A stretch of 40,275 nucleotides of DNA from Limnohabitans sp. (GCA_009693505.1 SHXD01000023.1:1-40275), one strand, 5' to 3'. Shown: positions 1-9,467, counted from the stretch's first letter. The notes: generated by a model from the sequence alone, not told the origin. A program made the numbers and translations.

Positions 1-45
1 AGGCAAAATCGGCAGACATGTCCCAATTTTAACGGCCTCCAACCC

Positions 46-1536
46 ATGCACAAACCCTTTTCTACCGGCTTGGTCTGGTTTCGGCGAGATTTACGCGTTG
101 CAGACAACGCTGCGCTGTTCCACGCCCTCAAAAACTGCACCAAAGTGCATTGCGTGTTTGTCTTTGACACCGAAATCCTGCAGCACCTCCCCAGCCAAGA
201 CCGCCGGGTGGCTTTCATCCGAGAATCTTTGGTGGAATTGGACGAATTGCTCAGGGCCGCGGCGCTTCTTGCGGGGCTAGAAGCATCATTGGCGTCGCAA
301 CTGGGACTCATTGTTTTGCATGGCAATACCCTCAAAAAAATACCCCATTTGGCCAAGCAAATCGAGGCGCAAGCCGTCTTTGCCAACCACGACGATGAGC
401 CAGCAGCCCTCGGTCGCGACGCCCAAGTGCGCGGCGGTTTGGCCAATGTAGGCATAGCCTTTCATACCTACAAAGACCATGTGGTCTTTGAAAGACAAGA
501 GGTGCTGACTTTGGCGGGCAACCCCTACACCGTGTTCACCCCCTACAAAAACGCTTGGCTGAAGAAAATTCAGCCCGAAGATTTGGCCGCCCGCCCCGTG
601 GCTGAGCATGCGTCTGCCTTGGTACCAAGGCCTGCTCAGTACCGTTTGCCTGTTCCAACCCTGCCCGACATCGACTTTGAAAACATCGACTTGCATGCAC
701 TTCACTACAAACCGGGGGTATCAGGCGCTCAGGCATTGCTAGAAGACTTTCTTCACCGCATTGACCGGTATGAAGAAACGCGCAATTTCCCAGCCGTCAA
801 AGGCCCCAGTTATTTAAGCGTTCACTTGCGATTTGGCACTATTTCTATTCGGCAGTTGGCCTTGGAAGCCTGGCGCCGTTATAAAACAAGCGAGGGGGCC
901 AGCGTTTGGTTGTCAGAGCTTATTTGGCGTGATTTTTACGCTCAAATTCTGGCCAATTTCCCCCATGTCACAGAGCGCTGCTTCAAAGCCGACTACGACG
1001 CCATTCATTGGGACCATGGTCCCCACGGCAAGGCCTTGTTTGCGGCTTGGTGCGAAGGCCGAACGGGTTATCCGCTGGTGGACGCGGCCATGGCGCAAAT
1101 CAATCAAACGGGTTACATGCACAACCGGCTGCGCATGGTGGTGGCGTCTTTTCTAACCAAAGATTTAGGCGTCGATTGGCGCTGGGGCGAAAAATACTTT
1201 GCCCAGCACCTCATTGATTTTGATTTGTCGGCCAACAACGGCGGCTGGCAGTGGGCCAGTTCAAGCGGCTGCGATGCACAGCCTTATTTCCGAATTTTCA
1301 ACCCTGTGACGCAGAGCGAAAAGTTCGATCCAAAGGGTAAATTCATCAAGCGTTATTTGCCGCAGTTGGCTGCGCTTGATGGCGCCGACATTCACGCCCC
1401 TTGGGAAGCCAAACCGCTGGCACTGCAAGCCGCAGGCATTACCCTAGGAAAAGACTATCCCCTGCCCGTGGTGAACCACGCAGAGGCCAGAGAAAAAACC
1501 TTGGCACGCTATGCCGTGGTGAAAAAATCAAGCTGA
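46..1536 (+). CDS. phrB: Deoxyribodipyrimidine photo-lyase (CPD photolyase)
   Basis: Cytoplasmic flavoenzyme that repairs UV-induced cyclobutane pyrimidine dimers with blue light. The 496-residue product is slightly longer than E. coli PhrB. It opens with the family signature LVWFRRDLRVADNAAL at about residues 9-24, the start of the antenna-chromophore domain. The C-terminal FAD domain shows SELIWRDFY, GRTGYPLVDAAM, MHNRLRM and NNGGWQWASSSGCD (about residues 396-409). The tryptophans in these blocks match those of the electron-transfer chain in class I CPD photolyases. There is no clear Shine-Dalgarno before the ATG, but homology begins within a few residues of it. The gene stands alone, and a hairpin starts at its stop codon. 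A cryptochrome-like role cannot be excluded from sequence, but the conserved photolyase blocks make repair the first choice. Confidence 0.95.
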   Translation: MHKPFSTGLVWFRRDLRVADNAALFHALKNCTKVHCVFVFDTEILQHLPSQDRRVAFIRESLVELDELLRAAALLAGLEASLASQLGLIVLHGNTLKKIPHLAKQIEAQAVFANHDDEPAALGRDAQVRGGLANVGIAFHTYKDHVVFERQEVLTLAGNPYTVFTPYKNAWLKKIQPEDLAARPVAEHASALVPRPAQYRLPVPTLPDIDFENIDLHALHYKPGVSGAQALLEDFLHRIDRYEETRNFPAVKGPSYLSVHLRFGTISIRQLALEAWRRYKTSEGASVWLSELIWRDFYAQILANFPHVTERCFKADYDAIHWDHGPHGKALFAAWCEGRTGYPLVDAAMAQINQTGYMHNRLRMVVASFLTKDLGVDWRWGEKYFAQHLIDFDLSANNGGWQWASSSGCDAQPYFRIFNPVTQSEKFDPKGKFIKRYLPQLAALDGADIHAPWEAKPLALQAAGITLGKDYPLPVVNHAEAREKTLARYAVVKKSS

Positions 1537-1559
1537 ATTCGGCCTAGAGTGGCCGAATT
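1536..1559. terminator. Hairpin between phrB and rubredoxin, possible shared terminator
   Basis: A perfect 9-bp inverted repeat (AATTCGGCC, 6-nt loop, GGCCGAATT) begins at the last base of the phrB stop codon and lies just before the stop of the convergent rubredoxin gene. Only three T residues follow on the plus strand, so it is a weak intrinsic terminator at best, but its position between two convergent genes fits that role. Confidence 0.5.
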
Positions 1560-1567
1560 TGAGCAGC

Positions 1568-1741
1568 TTAAATGGCCACCATTTCAAAGTCTTCTTTGCG
1601 GGCGCCGCACTCAGGACATGTCCAGTTCATGGGCACGTCGGCCCATGCGGTGCCAGGGGCAATGCCATCTTCAGGACAACCAGCCGCCTCGTCGTAAATC
1701 CAGCCGCAAATTAAGCACATCCAAGTTTTAGTATCAGTCAC
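1568..1741 (-). CDS. Rubredoxin
   Basis: A 57-residue cytoplasmic one-iron electron carrier with a mononuclear Fe(Cys)4 centre. The translation contains both metal-binding knuckles, CLICGW at residues 9-14 and CPECGA at residues 42-47, plus the conserved aromatic and turn segments WIYDEAAGCPEDGIAPGTAW and DVPMNWTCP. The length is typical of a single-domain rubredoxin. The frame opens at a GTG codon (1741), with an in-frame TGA two codons further upstream, so no longer start is possible. It is divergent from thiD, and a TACAAT-like -10 element lies at 1779-1774 on its strand, though without a convincing -35. Rubredoxin next to thiD and hemL is, as I recall, common in Burkholderiales. The redox partner is not visible here. 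Confidence 0.93.
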   Translation of the reverse strand: MTDTKTWMCLICGWIYDEAAGCPEDGIAPGTAWADVPMNWTCPECGARKEDFEMVAI

Positions 1742-1798
1742 AGTAGGTCACCGGTGTCGAATAGAATGAAGCGATTGTATCGGGCTTCACTGCAACTC

Positions 1799-2740
1799 AT
1801 GACCACTACATTACCGCCGTCAGATCCTCCTGAGGACGACCTCGAAAACGAGGAAGAAGCCGTCATTGCATGCGTTTTGGTATTTAATGCCAGCGACCCT
1901 AGCGGCGCCAGCGGCATCAGCGCCGATGTTTTGGCCATTGCTTCTGTGGGCGCCCATGCACTGCCTGTGCTCACGGGCGCCTATGCACGCGACTCTGCTC
2001 AAATTTTTGACTTTTTCCCCTTAGATGAAGAAGCTGTGGGCGATCAAGCCAGGGCAGTTTTAGAAGACATTCCACCTCAGGTCATTAAAGTGGGTTTTGC
2101 CGGCAGTGCTGAAAATATCAGCATCATTGCAGAACTCACTGCCGACTATGACGGTGTGCCGGTAGTGGCCTACATGCCCAATTTGTCTTGGTGGGAAGAC
2201 GACAAAATAGATCAATACCTCGATGCCTTTCGCGAATTGCTGTTGCCGCAAACCAGCATTCTGGTGGGCCACCACAGCACTTTGCGTCGTTGGCTTTTGC
2301 CCGATTGGTCCAGCGAAAAAAATCCAGGCCCCCGCGACATTGCCAAAGCAGCTGCCGAGTTCGGCGTGCCCTACACCTTGGTCACAGGCATCACCGCCAA
2401 CGACCAGCACATCGACAATGTTTTGGCCACCCCCGAAACCGTGGTGGGCCATGAAAAATTCGAGCGCATTGAAGCTGTTTTCAGTGGCGCAGGCGAAACA
2501 CTTTCAGCCGCACTGGCAGCCCTTATTGCTACGGGGCTCGATTTATCGGCAGCCTCCAGTGAAGCTTTGCACTATTTAGACCGTTGCTTAGACGAGGGCT
2601 TTCGCCCCGGCATGGGCAAGGTCATCCCCGATCGCCTATTTTGGGCGCTGCCCGATGCCGAGGACGATGAGTCCGAAGTGGAAGGCCCCGACATGAACGC
2701 TGATTTTTTTGAAATGTCCATCAATGAAACTAAACACTGA
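1799..2740 (+). CDS. thiD: Hydroxymethylpyrimidine/phosphomethylpyrimidine kinase (ThiD family)
   Basis: Ribokinase-fold kinase expected to phosphorylate HMP and HMP-P in thiamine synthesis. The family signature appears as [19 protein letters not shown] followed by [16 protein letters not shown], and the C-terminal anion-hole motif is [12 protein letters not shown]. Canonical ThiD usually has GTGCTLS or GAGDTLS there, so the E is a deviation. The N-terminus before the first beta strand carries an acidic stretch ([12 protein letters not shown]), and the C-terminus is also acidic ([13 protein letters not shown]). I chose the ATG at 1799, giving 313 residues. In-frame GTG 1754 and ATG 1766 would push the start against the rubredoxin start. 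The stop overlaps the start of hemL by 17 nt, so the two are probably co-transcribed and translationally coupled. Kinase family is clear; pyrimidine specificity is inferred. Confidence 0.85.
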   Translation: MTTTLPPSDPPEDDLENEEEAVIACVLVFNASDPSGASGISADVLAIASVGAHALPVLTGAYARDSAQIFDFFPLDEEAVGDQARAVLEDIPPQVIKVGFAGSAENISIIAELTADYDGVPVVAYMPNLSWWEDDKIDQYLDAFRELLLPQTSILVGHHSTLRRWLLPDWSSEKNPGPRDIAKAAAEFGVPYTLVTGITANDQHIDNVLATPETVVGHEKFERIEAVFSGAGETLSAALAALIATGLDLSAASSEALHYLDRCLDEGFRPGMGKVIPDRLFWALPDAEDDESEVEGPDMNADFFEMSINETKH

Positions 2741-4028
2741 CCTCAACGAAACCCTGTTCGAACGCGCTCGCCAAGTTATTCCTGGCGGCGTCAATTCACC
2801 CGTGCGCGCTTTTCGTGCAGTGGGCGGCACACCCCGCTTTGTGAAACGCGCAGAAGGCGCTTACTTCTGGGATGCCAATGGCAAGAAACACATTGACTAC
2901 ATCGGCTCTTGGGGTCCCATGATTTTGGGCCATGGCCACCCTGCCGTTTTAGAAGCCGTGCAAAAAGCCGCGCTCGATGGTTTTTCTTTTGGCGCACCCA
3001 CCGAGCGCGAAGTTGAATTGGTCGAAGCTCTGATCAAGTTGGTGCCCTCTATGGAAATGGTGCGCTTGGTCAGTTCGGGCACCGAAGCCGGTATGAGCGC
3101 AGTGCGCTTGGCACGCGGCGCCACAGGCCGCAGCAAGTTCATCAAGTTTGAAGGCTGCTACCACGGCCATGCCGATGCCCTGCTGGTCAAAGCCGGTTCA
3201 GGCTTGGCCACCTTTGGCAACCCCACCAGCGCAGGCGTGCCACCCGAAGTGGTGCAACACACCTTGGTGCTCGAGTACAACAACGTTGAGCAGTTGGAAG
3301 AAGCTTTCAAAATTCATGGCCCTGAGTTGGCCTGCATCATGATCGAGCCTATTGCCGGCAACATGAACTTTGTGCGCGCCAGCGTGCCCTTCATGAAACG
3401 CTGCCGCGAACTGTGCAGCCAATATGGCGTGCTGTTGGTGTTTGACGAAGTCATGACCGGTTGTCGCGTGGCCTTGGGTAGCGCACAAAGCGTTTATGCC
3501 AAAAGCATTCCAGGCTTTGAGCCCGATATGACCGTCATGGGCAAAGTGATTGGTGGCGGCATGCCCTTGGCAGCCTTTGGCGGCAAGCGCGCCGTCATGG
3601 AACAGCTCGCACCTTTGGGCCCTGTGTATCAAGCGGGTACTTTGAGTGGCAACCCTGTGGCCACTGCATGCGGCTTGGCCACATTGACAGAAATTAGCAA
3701 GCCTGGTTTCTTTGATGCTTTAAGCTCCACAACACGTTCACTGGTAGATGGCCTAACAACTGCAGCTGCAGCTGAAGGCATACCATTTGCTGGCGACAGC
3801 GAAGGCGGCATGTTCGGCTTCTTCTTGTTGCCCTCCTTGCCCAGCAACTACCCGCAAGTCATGAAAACCGATGGCACCAAGTTCAACACCTTGTTCCATG
3901 GTTTACTTGACCGCGGCGTTTACATTGCACCCGCACTTTACGAAGCAGGCTTTGTGAGTGGTGCACACACTGCGCAAGACATTGCCGACACAGTAAGTGC
4001 TGCGCGCGAGATTTTTAAGACGCTGTAA
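2724..4028 (+). CDS. hemL: Glutamate-1-semialdehyde 2,1-aminomutase
   Basis: PLP enzyme that converts glutamate-1-semialdehyde to 5-aminolevulinate, the last step of the C5 route to tetrapyrroles. The 434-residue product has the N-terminal block [21 protein letters not shown] shortened as [10 protein letters not shown], then [13 protein letters not shown], the substrate loop [16 protein letters not shown], the PLP aspartate region [10 protein letters not shown] and the Schiff-base lysine K274 in [17 protein letters not shown]. The length matches the family. The ATG at 2724 lies inside the end of thiD; an in-frame TTG at 2709 is possible but has no better ribosome-binding site. A strong hairpin terminator follows 17 nt after the stop. 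Confidence 0.97.
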   Translation: MKLNTDLNETLFERARQVIPGGVNSPVRAFRAVGGTPRFVKRAEGAYFWDANGKKHIDYIGSWGPMILGHGHPAVLEAVQKAALDGFSFGAPTEREVELVEALIKLVPSMEMVRLVSSGTEAGMSAVRLARGATGRSKFIKFEGCYHGHADALLVKAGSGLATFGNPTSAGVPPEVVQHTLVLEYNNVEQLEEAFKIHGPELACIMIEPIAGNMNFVRASVPFMKRCRELCSQYGVLLVFDEVMTGCRVALGSAQSVYAKSIPGFEPDMTVMGKVIGGGMPLAAFGGKRAVMEQLAPLGPVYQAGTLSGNPVATACGLATLTEISKPGFFDALSSTTRSLVDGLTTAAAAEGIPFAGDSEGGMFGFFLLPSLPSNYPQVMKTDGTKFNTLFHGLLDRGVYIAPALYEAGFVSGAHTAQDIADTVSAAREIFKTL

Positions 4029-4044
4029 GGGCTCTGGCAACACA

Positions 4045-4072
4045 AAAAAGGGCTCAATCAAGAGCCCTTTTT
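4045..4072. terminator. Bidirectional rho-independent terminator between hemL and purH
   Basis: An 11-bp perfect inverted repeat (AAAAAGGGCTC, loop AATCAA, GAGCCCTTTTT) lies between two convergent genes. The GC-rich core is flanked by A and T tracts on both sides, so it gives a hairpin plus U-tract in either direction. Confidence 0.9.
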
Positions 4073-4092
4073 CATTGGATTTGCACCAAAGC

Positions 4093-5673
4093 TCAGTGAC
4101 GGAAATGGCGCACACCCGAAAACACCATGGCCACGCCGCGTTCATCTGCAGCGGCAATCACCTCGGGGTCGCGCATAGAACCGCCAGGCTGAATAACGCA
4201 ATTGGCGCCAGCGTCCACCACCACATCCAGACCATCGCGGAACGGAAAGAAGGCATCGCTGGCCACCACGGTGTTTTGCAAACTCAAACTCGCATGACCG
4301 GCTTTGATGCTGGCAATGCGCGCAGAGTCCAAGCGGCTCATTTGACCAGCACCGACGCCCATGGTCATGCCGTTGGCACAAAACACAATGGCATTGCTCT
4401 TGACATACTTAGCCACTTTCCAAGCAAACAACAAGTCTTGCAGTTGCTTTGGCGTGGGTTGTACTTTGGTGACCACTTGGAGGTCGGCCAATTGCAGTTC
4501 GTGGTTATCGGCCGTTTGAATGAGCAAACCCGAACCCACGCGCTTGATGTCTTGCGCATTGCGACCTTGCTCAAAAGCGCTGCCGCCTGCTTCGAATTCA
4601 GGCAAAGCAATTTGCAGCACGCGCACATTGGCTTTGGCTTTGAAAATTTCCAGCGCTTCAGGTGAATACGAAGGTGCCATCAAAACTTCTACAAACTGCT
4701 TGCTAATTTGTTGGGCAGCCGCTGCGTCTACTTGGCGGTTTAGGGCAATGATGCCGCCAAAGGCAGAGGTCGGATCGGTTTGGAAAGCCTTGTTGTAGCA
4801 CTCAAGCGCGTTGGCACCCAAGGCCACGCCGCAAGGGTTGGCGTGCTTCACGATCACGCAGGCAGATTCGGTAAAGCTCTTGGCGCATTCCCAGGCGGCA
4901 TCGGCATCGGCTATGTTGTTGTAAGACAGCTCTTTGCCTTGCAACTGCACCGCCGTGACCAATGAGCCTGGCGCTGGATGCAGGTCGCGGTAGAAAGCAG
5001 CATTTTGGTGCGGATTCTCTCCATAGCGCAAGTCTTGCAATTTCACAAAGCGGCTGTTTGATTGCGCAGGGAATTCCGTGCGGGTGCCATCTTCTAAGTT
5101 GTAGGAGGACAAATAATCGCTGATGGCCGCGTCGTAATTGCTGATGCGATTGAAGGCCGCCACAGACAAAGCAAAGCGTGTTTTCTCAGACACTTGGCCG
5201 TGGGCTGTGAGCTCTTCAATGACGGCGGCGTACTGGCATGCATCCGTGAGCACTGCCACGTCTTTCCAGTTCTTGGCTGCACTGCGCACCATGGCAGGGC
5301 CACCAATGTCGATGTTCTCAATGGCATCTTCCAAGGTACAGCCGGGCTTGGCCACAGTGGCTTCGAAGGGGTACAAATTGACGATGAGCAAATCGATGGT
5401 TTCAATGCCGTGCTCTTTCAAAGCGGCCATGTGCTCGGGCACATCGCGGCGTGCCAATAAGCCACCATGAACTTTGGGGTGCAATGTTTTCACACGCCCA
5501 TCCAGCATTTCCGGAAACTCTGTGAGTTGCGCCACTTCGGTCACTGGCAAGCCTTGCTCTGCCAGCAGCTTGGCGGTACCGCCGGTAGAAACCAGCTCTA
5601 CTTTCAGCTTGTGAAGCGCCTTGGCGAGATCAACGATGCCCGTTTTGTCGGAGACAGAAATGAGTGCTTTCAT
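4093..5673 (-). CDS. purH: Bifunctional AICAR formyltransferase / IMP cyclohydrolase
   Basis: Catalyses the last two steps of de novo purine synthesis, AICAR to FAICAR to IMP, in the cytoplasm. The 526-residue product starts with the MGS-like cyclohydrolase domain ([46 protein letters not shown], residues 1 to about 140). It continues into the formyltransferase domain with LRYGENPHQ, the catalytic Lys-His segment [24 protein letters not shown] and the C-terminal [13 protein letters not shown] and GGSMRD. It is the last gene of dusB-fis-purH, 5 nt after fis, a common betaproteobacterial order. Its 3' end faces hemL across a bidirectional terminator. Confidence 0.97.
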   Translation of the reverse strand: MKALISVSDKTGIVDLAKALHKLKVELVSTGGTAKLLAEQGLPVTEVAQLTEFPEMLDGRVKTLHPKVHGGLLARRDVPEHMAALKEHGIETIDLLIVNLYPFEATVAKPGCTLEDAIENIDIGGPAMVRSAAKNWKDVAVLTDACQYAAVIEELTAHGQVSEKTRFALSVAAFNRISNYDAAISDYLSSYNLEDGTRTEFPAQSNSRFVKLQDLRYGENPHQNAAFYRDLHPAPGSLVTAVQLQGKELSYNNIADADAAWECAKSFTESACVIVKHANPCGVALGANALECYNKAFQTDPTSAFGGIIALNRQVDAAAAQQISKQFVEVLMAPSYSPEALEIFKAKANVRVLQIALPEFEAGGSAFEQGRNAQDIKRVGSGLLIQTADNHELQLADLQVVTKVQPTPKQLQDLLFAWKVAKYVKSNAIVFCANGMTMGVGAGQMSRLDSARIASIKAGHASLSLQNTVVASDAFFPFRDGLDVVVDAGANCVIQPGGSMRDPEVIAAADERGVAMVFSGVRHFRH

Positions 5674-5678
5674 TATTT

Positions 5679-5915
5679 TTATTTCAAAAGTTTGTGTTCT
5701 AAAAGTTTCTTGCGCAGCGTATTACGGTTCAGACCCAACCAGTCTGCAGCGCGCGATTGATTTTGCTCAGCGCGTTGCATGACCACTTCAAGCAAAGGTT
5801 TTTCAACAGTACTCAACAGCATGTCGTACATACCAGTGGGTTCTTCACCATCCATATCGTGAAAGTAAGCGTTCAAGCTTTCGCGGATGCATTCGTCAAT
5901 TTTTTTCTTGGTCAT
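5679..5915 (-). CDS. fis: Fis-family DNA-binding protein
   Basis: A 78-residue nucleoid-associated regulator. The C-terminal half is the Fis helix-turn-helix ([20 protein letters not shown], residues 51-70), and the preceding helices [12 protein letters not shown] fit the dimerisation core. It is shorter than enterobacterial Fis (98 residues) because the N-terminal beta-hairpin is reduced, which is usual in betaproteobacteria. Its ATG overlaps the dusB TGA in an ATGA, so translation is probably coupled. The dusB-fis pairing is conserved across many proteobacteria. Confidence 0.93.
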   Translation of the reverse strand: MTKKKIDECIRESLNAYFHDMDGEEPTGMYDMLLSTVEKPLLEVVMQRAEQNQSRAADWLGLNRNTLRKKLLEHKLLK

Positions 5916-6955
5916 TCCATGGTCTCCAAGGCCATTTCTGGGCGTATGCCTGAAAAAGCCTGTGGCATGCGCTCCAAGCGCGATGCCATTTCTTCAAAAA
6001 AATTTGCCACAGCGCGAGATTGCAACTCGGCTGTTTCCAAGGTGTTCATCTGATCTCTGAACACGTCACCACCCGGCAAATCACGCACGTACCAACCGAT
6101 GTGTTTGCGCGCTGAGCGAACACCCGTTAACTCACCATACAAGACATAGTGATCTTGCAAATGTTCGAGCAAAGCGCGCTTCACTTCGGCTACCAAGGGC
6201 GGTGCCAAATATTCGCCAGTGGCCAGGAAATGCACAATCTCACGAAAGATCCATGGGCGGCCTTGGGCAGCACGCCCCACCATCAGGGCATCTGCACCGG
6301 TGTACTTGAGCACCCGCAAAGCTTTTTCGGGGGAGTCAATGTCGCCATTGGCCACCACCGGAATATTTAAAGCGGCTTTCACAGCAGCCACCGTGTCGTA
6401 CTCGGCAAAACCTTTGTAGCCTTGTTCGCGCGAACGGCCATGTACTGTGACCATTTGAATGCCGACACTTTCAAAAGCTTTGGCCAAAGTCAGTGCATTT
6501 TTTTCTGTGTCGCACCAACCGGTGCGCATCTTCAAAGTCACAGGCACGCCGCGCGGTTCACACGCAGCCACAACAGCTTGTGCAATCTCGATGGCCAAGC
6601 CCTCGTTTTGCATGAGCGCAGAACCCGCCCACTTGTTACACACTTTTTTAGCAGGGCAGCCCATGTTGATGTCAATGATCTGCGCACCCTGATCGATGTT
6701 GTAGGCAGCTGCTTCAGCCATCATGGGCGCATCGGTGCCAGCAATTTGCACAGCAATAGGGCCAGGCTCACCGTCGTGGTTGGCACGCCTTGATGTTTTC
6801 AAACTTTTCCACAAGTCCTTGCGCGATGTCACCATCTCGCTCACGGCATAGCCCGCACCAAACTGTCTGCACAATTGGCGAAAGGGTCGATCCGTGACAC
6901 CCGCCATGGGGGCTACAAAGACTGAGTTAGGGAGGACGTAGGGTCCGATTTGCAT
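5912..6955 (-). CDS. dusB: tRNA-dihydrouridine synthase B
   Basis: FMN- and NADPH-dependent enzyme that reduces uridine to dihydrouridine in the tRNA D-loop. The 347-residue product carries the N-terminal TIM-barrel block APMAGVTDRPFRQLC (residues 15-29) and the catalytic-cysteine motif DINMGCPAKKV, with the proton-donor Cys at residue 100. It also has the FMN/tRNA-binding segments TLKMRTGW, VTVHGRSREQGYKG and VVANGDIDSPEKA, and GADALMVGRAAQGRPWIF. The C-terminal helical tRNA-recognition region includes RSARKHIGWY. It is first in the leftward dusB-fis-purH operon. DusB rather than DusA or DusC is chosen from the GCPAKK form and the fis neighbour. Confidence 0.95.
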   Translation of the reverse strand: MQIGPYVLPNSVFVAPMAGVTDRPFRQLCRQFGAGYAVSEMVTSRKDLWKSLKTSRRANHDGEPGPIAVQIAGTDAPMMAEAAAYNIDQGAQIIDINMGCPAKKVCNKWAGSALMQNEGLAIEIAQAVVAACEPRGVPVTLKMRTGWCDTEKNALTLAKAFESVGIQMVTVHGRSREQGYKGFAEYDTVAAVKAALNIPVVANGDIDSPEKALRVLKYTGADALMVGRAAQGRPWIFREIVHFLATGEYLAPPLVAEVKRALLEHLQDHYVLYGELTGVRSARKHIGWYVRDLPGGDVFRDQMNTLETAELQSRAVANFFEEMASRLERMPQAFSGIRPEMALETME

Positions 6956-7081
6956 GAGCGAGGACTGAAAGAACTGGAGATTGAAGAGGACGGGAATGAA
7001 ACGCTGTCTGCTTAAAAAGGAGGCACGATTGTAATTGCTTAATTTTTGAGCAGGGAAATTATTTTAAGCAAAAAAGCAAAA

Positions 7082-7639
7082 ATGGAAACCTTTGGCTACA
7101 CTCTGGTTCAAATGCAAGAATGGTTCACACCCCACATCACGCAACTCTTGGCTTGGCTGGCATTTCCACAGCACGGTTTGTCAACCGTCTTTCTCATTTC
7201 TTTCATCTCAGCCACCCTCTTGCCATTAGGCTCTGAGCCTGCAGTTTTTGGTTTAATCAAACTCAACCCCAATTTATTTTGGCCGGCTATTTTTGTCGCC
7301 ACGGCTGGCAACACATTGGGCGGCATGCTGAGTTGGTGGATGGGTTATGGCACGCACCATGCTGTGGACATCGTTCGAAAGCGCAAAGCTGACATTGAAG
7401 GTGAAGTTCAAGCGCCCAACACCAACATGAACGAAAAAATGCACAAGCGTGCGCTTGAATGGCTGGAAAAGCTTGGCCCCAAAGCCTGTCTTCTTTCTTG
7501 GCTACCCGGTGTTGGAGACCCTCTTTGCGCAGTTGCAGGTTGGCTCAAGATGCCATTCGGGCCATGCGCTATTTACATGGCCATCGGTAAATTTCTGCGT
7601 TACGTGGTGATGACTTCAATGCTGCTATGGGTTTTTTAA
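7082..7639 (+). CDS. YqaA/DedA-like inner-membrane protein
   Basis: A 185-residue predicted polytopic protein of the YqaA branch of the VTT/DedA (SNARE-associated) superfamily. Hydrophobic segments lie near residues 29-50, 60-80 and 130-185. The family-typical stretch is ATLLPLGSEPAVFG, followed by GNTLGGMLSWWMGY with its re-entrant-loop-like glycines, and later LSWLPGVGDPLCAVAGWL. DedA proteins are linked to membrane lipid translocation and proton-motive-force homeostasis; YqaA itself is uncharacterised. I use ATG 7082. An in-frame TTG at 7046 would add 12 polar residues without a good ribosome-binding site. The gene diverges from dusB and converges on the TauE-like gene with a 2-nt gap. Confidence 0.8.
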   Translation: METFGYTLVQMQEWFTPHITQLLAWLAFPQHGLSTVFLISFISATLLPLGSEPAVFGLIKLNPNLFWPAIFVATAGNTLGGMLSWWMGYGTHHAVDIVRKRKADIEGEVQAPNTNMNEKMHKRALEWLEKLGPKACLLSWLPGVGDPLCAVAGWLKMPFGPCAIYMAIGKFLRYVVMTSMLLWVF

Positions 7640-7641
7640 GC

Positions 7642-8394
7642 TTAACGAATAACCAGCAAGACTGCAATGAAAGTTAGAAATCCAAGCAGTATTTTTCTAA
7701 ATGCCTCTTCACTGATGCGATGCCGAAGTTTTTGCCCGGTAGTTAAGCCTATGGCCATGGGCACCAGTGCCAAGACTGAATAGCCCAGGTCAACCACCTC
7801 CATGCGGCCAAAGCTGTACATGGCCAAATACAAAGGCCAGGCCGCATTCAAATAAATCACACTGACCGCGCCGACAAATTCATCTCTTTGCATTTTCAAA
7901 GACAACATGTAACTGATCAAGATAGGCCCCATCAAAGACGACACGCCGCCCAGCATGCCTGACACCGAACCGACCAAAGCACCCGTCCATCTTTCCTTGT
8001 CAGCAGGGATGGTGAAGCTGGGTTTGAACAACATCGACACCACAGCCAACACCACCGCAAAAGCCACCAACATATTGAGTTGCTTGACGCTAAAAGACAA
8101 CGTCCAGTGCACTGCAATCACCGTCATGATGGCTTGCGTGAGCATGAGAGGCCAGAATCTTTTCAAGCTGGCCTTCCAACTTGCCTCTTGCCAAGCTTGC
8201 CAAATGTTAGACACCAAAACAGGCACAGCAACCAGGGCGATGGCCTGAGTGCTGCCTATCATGAGCGACATGATGGGCACTGCCAACAAGGGCAGACCCA
8301 CGCCCAATGTGCCCTTCACAATGCCGCCAAAGAGAATGGCAGCTGCGCAAGCGGCAGTGATCAGCAACGCATCGGTGCTGAGTGAAAGTTCCAT
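7642..8394 (-). CDS. TauE/SafE-family anion permease
   Basis: A 250-residue polytopic inner-membrane protein with about eight hydrophobic segments. Typical features of the TauE/SafE (TSUP) family are the repeated glycine-rich half-motifs GGIVKGTLGVGLPLLAVPIMS near the N-terminus and GALVGSVSGMLGGVSSLMGP at about residues 138-157, showing the internal duplication of the fold. Members export or import sulfonates, sulfite or small organic anions; substrate cannot be read from sequence. It is the last gene of the leftward oxygenase operon, 50 nt after the decarboxylase-like gene. Movement of an aromatic acid or an intermediate is therefore a reasonable inference, but only that. Confidence 0.85.
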   Translation of the reverse strand: MELSLSTDALLITAACAAAILFGGIVKGTLGVGLPLLAVPIMSLMIGSTQAIALVAVPVLVSNIWQAWQEASWKASLKRFWPLMLTQAIMTVIAVHWTLSFSVKQLNMLVAFAVVLAVVSMLFKPSFTIPADKERWTGALVGSVSGMLGGVSSLMGPILISYMLSLKMQRDEFVGAVSVIYLNAAWPLYLAMYSFGRMEVVDLGYSVLALVPMAIGLTTGQKLRHRISEEAFRKILLGFLTFIAVLLVIR

Positions 8395-8444
8395 GAAAAG
8401 CTCGTTTCGTTAAGGGCGTTGAATGCTAGCGTTGAATGTGAGCT

Positions 8445-9437
8445 TTAAATTTTGAAAGCTTCAAGCGATTCAGGGGCAAACAACTCTTGAGGGCTGAGTT
8501 TGCGTGGCGACAAGCCCTGCTCTTGGTGATAGCGCGTGAATGTTTCAAGAACGTCAACGTTTTTCTCGAGGCCATAAGACCACCAGTCATTGCCAAACTC
8601 TTTGCGTGCATCTTCCACATGCGCCGTCAGCCAAGGCAACATGGCTTTCAAGGCAGCAGTTTCATAGAGGTCTTCATAGGTTTTGCGCTGTGCTTCAATG
8701 AAGGCCTTGGTCAGCGACTGGGCAATCCAACGGTTGGCCTCATAGACCTCGCGGCGAATCACAACGGTGTGCATGATGGGGAAAATTTTGGTTTGGCGAT
8801 AGTAAGCGCGCTCTATGTCCACATAGTTTTCAAACAAGCGCTTCACTTTGCCATCACCTTTTAAGAAAGAAGATGGCATGCGTGCTGTGTAAAGGGCATC
8901 TAGCTCGCCATCGTGCAGCATTTGCGACAAGGTTTGATGGGGCTCAATGGGATGAACTTGAATGTTGGGCGGCAAATTGAGTTTTTGTTTTTCAATGCGA
9001 CCCGTTTCCTCTTCGCCACCAAACAAATACGGCTGTGCGTCCACAGGCACACCATAGTGGTCTTGCAAAATGCCGCGAATCCAAACCGGTGCCGTCATTT
9101 GGTATTCAGGGCTGGCAATGCGTTTGCCAATCAAATCTTTGGGCTCATTGATGCCTGAATTGGCATTCACATAAATGCACGAATGACGAAAGAACCTAGA
9201 GGGAAATACAGGAATGGCAATGAAGGGGCGATCGGGCTTGTGCAGTGACACGCAATAAGACGAGAGCGACATTTCGCAGACATCAAACTCACGAAACCGT
9301 GCCATGCGAAAGAAGGTTTCTTCAACCGGCAAATTCAAGTAGTTCAGATCAATGCCATCCACTTGAATGCTGCCGTCCATCAGGGCGCGGGTGCGATCGT
9401 AATTCCAGCAAGCGAAGCTAAGGGGCAGTTTGGCCAT
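8445..9437 (-). CDS. 4,5-dihydroxyphthalate decarboxylase-like protein (Pht5/OphC type)
   Basis: A 330-residue protein resembling 4,5-dihydroxyphthalate decarboxylase, which removes one carboxyl from 4,5-dihydroxyphthalate to give protocatechuate. It has the fold of periplasmic binding proteins but no signal peptide (MAKLPLSFACWNYDRTRAL), which supports a cytoplasmic enzyme. Recognisable stretches are GIDLNYLNLPVEETFFRMA, FDVCEMSLSSYC, IAIPVFPSRFFRHSCIYVN and DLIGKRIASPEYQMTAPVW, as in the family. Its length matches Pht5/OphC. It lies 30 nt after the Bug-receptor gene in the oxygenase operon. Proteins like this are sometimes annotated as ABC substrate-binding proteins; the missing leader and the neighbours argue against that. 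Decarboxylation of the exact phthalate intermediate is inferred. Confidence 0.8.
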   Translation of the reverse strand: MAKLPLSFACWNYDRTRALMDGSIQVDGIDLNYLNLPVEETFFRMARFREFDVCEMSLSSYCVSLHKPDRPFIAIPVFPSRFFRHSCIYVNANSGINEPKDLIGKRIASPEYQMTAPVWIRGILQDHYGVPVDAQPYLFGGEEETGRIEKQKLNLPPNIQVHPIEPHQTLSQMLHDGELDALYTARMPSSFLKGDGKVKRLFENYVDIERAYYRQTKIFPIMHTVVIRREVYEANRWIAQSLTKAFIEAQRKTYEDLYETAALKAMLPWLTAHVEDARKEFGNDWWSYGLEKNVDVLETFTRYHQEQGLSPRKLSPQELFAPESLEAFKI

Positions 9438-9467
9438 TTTGTTTGTCTTTGAAAGTGATTTAAAAAT

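Noticed and set aside
3997..4665. A long rightward open frame (222 codons) across the hemL-purH junction.
   Set aside because: It runs antisense through purH, whose protein motifs are unambiguous, and crosses a strong terminator; the translation is His-rich and has no known domain.
8445..9437. Annotation of the decarboxylase-like protein as an ABC-transporter binding protein.
   Set aside because: It has no signal peptide and no transporter partner genes, and its length and neighbours match 4,5-dihydroxyphthalate decarboxylases.
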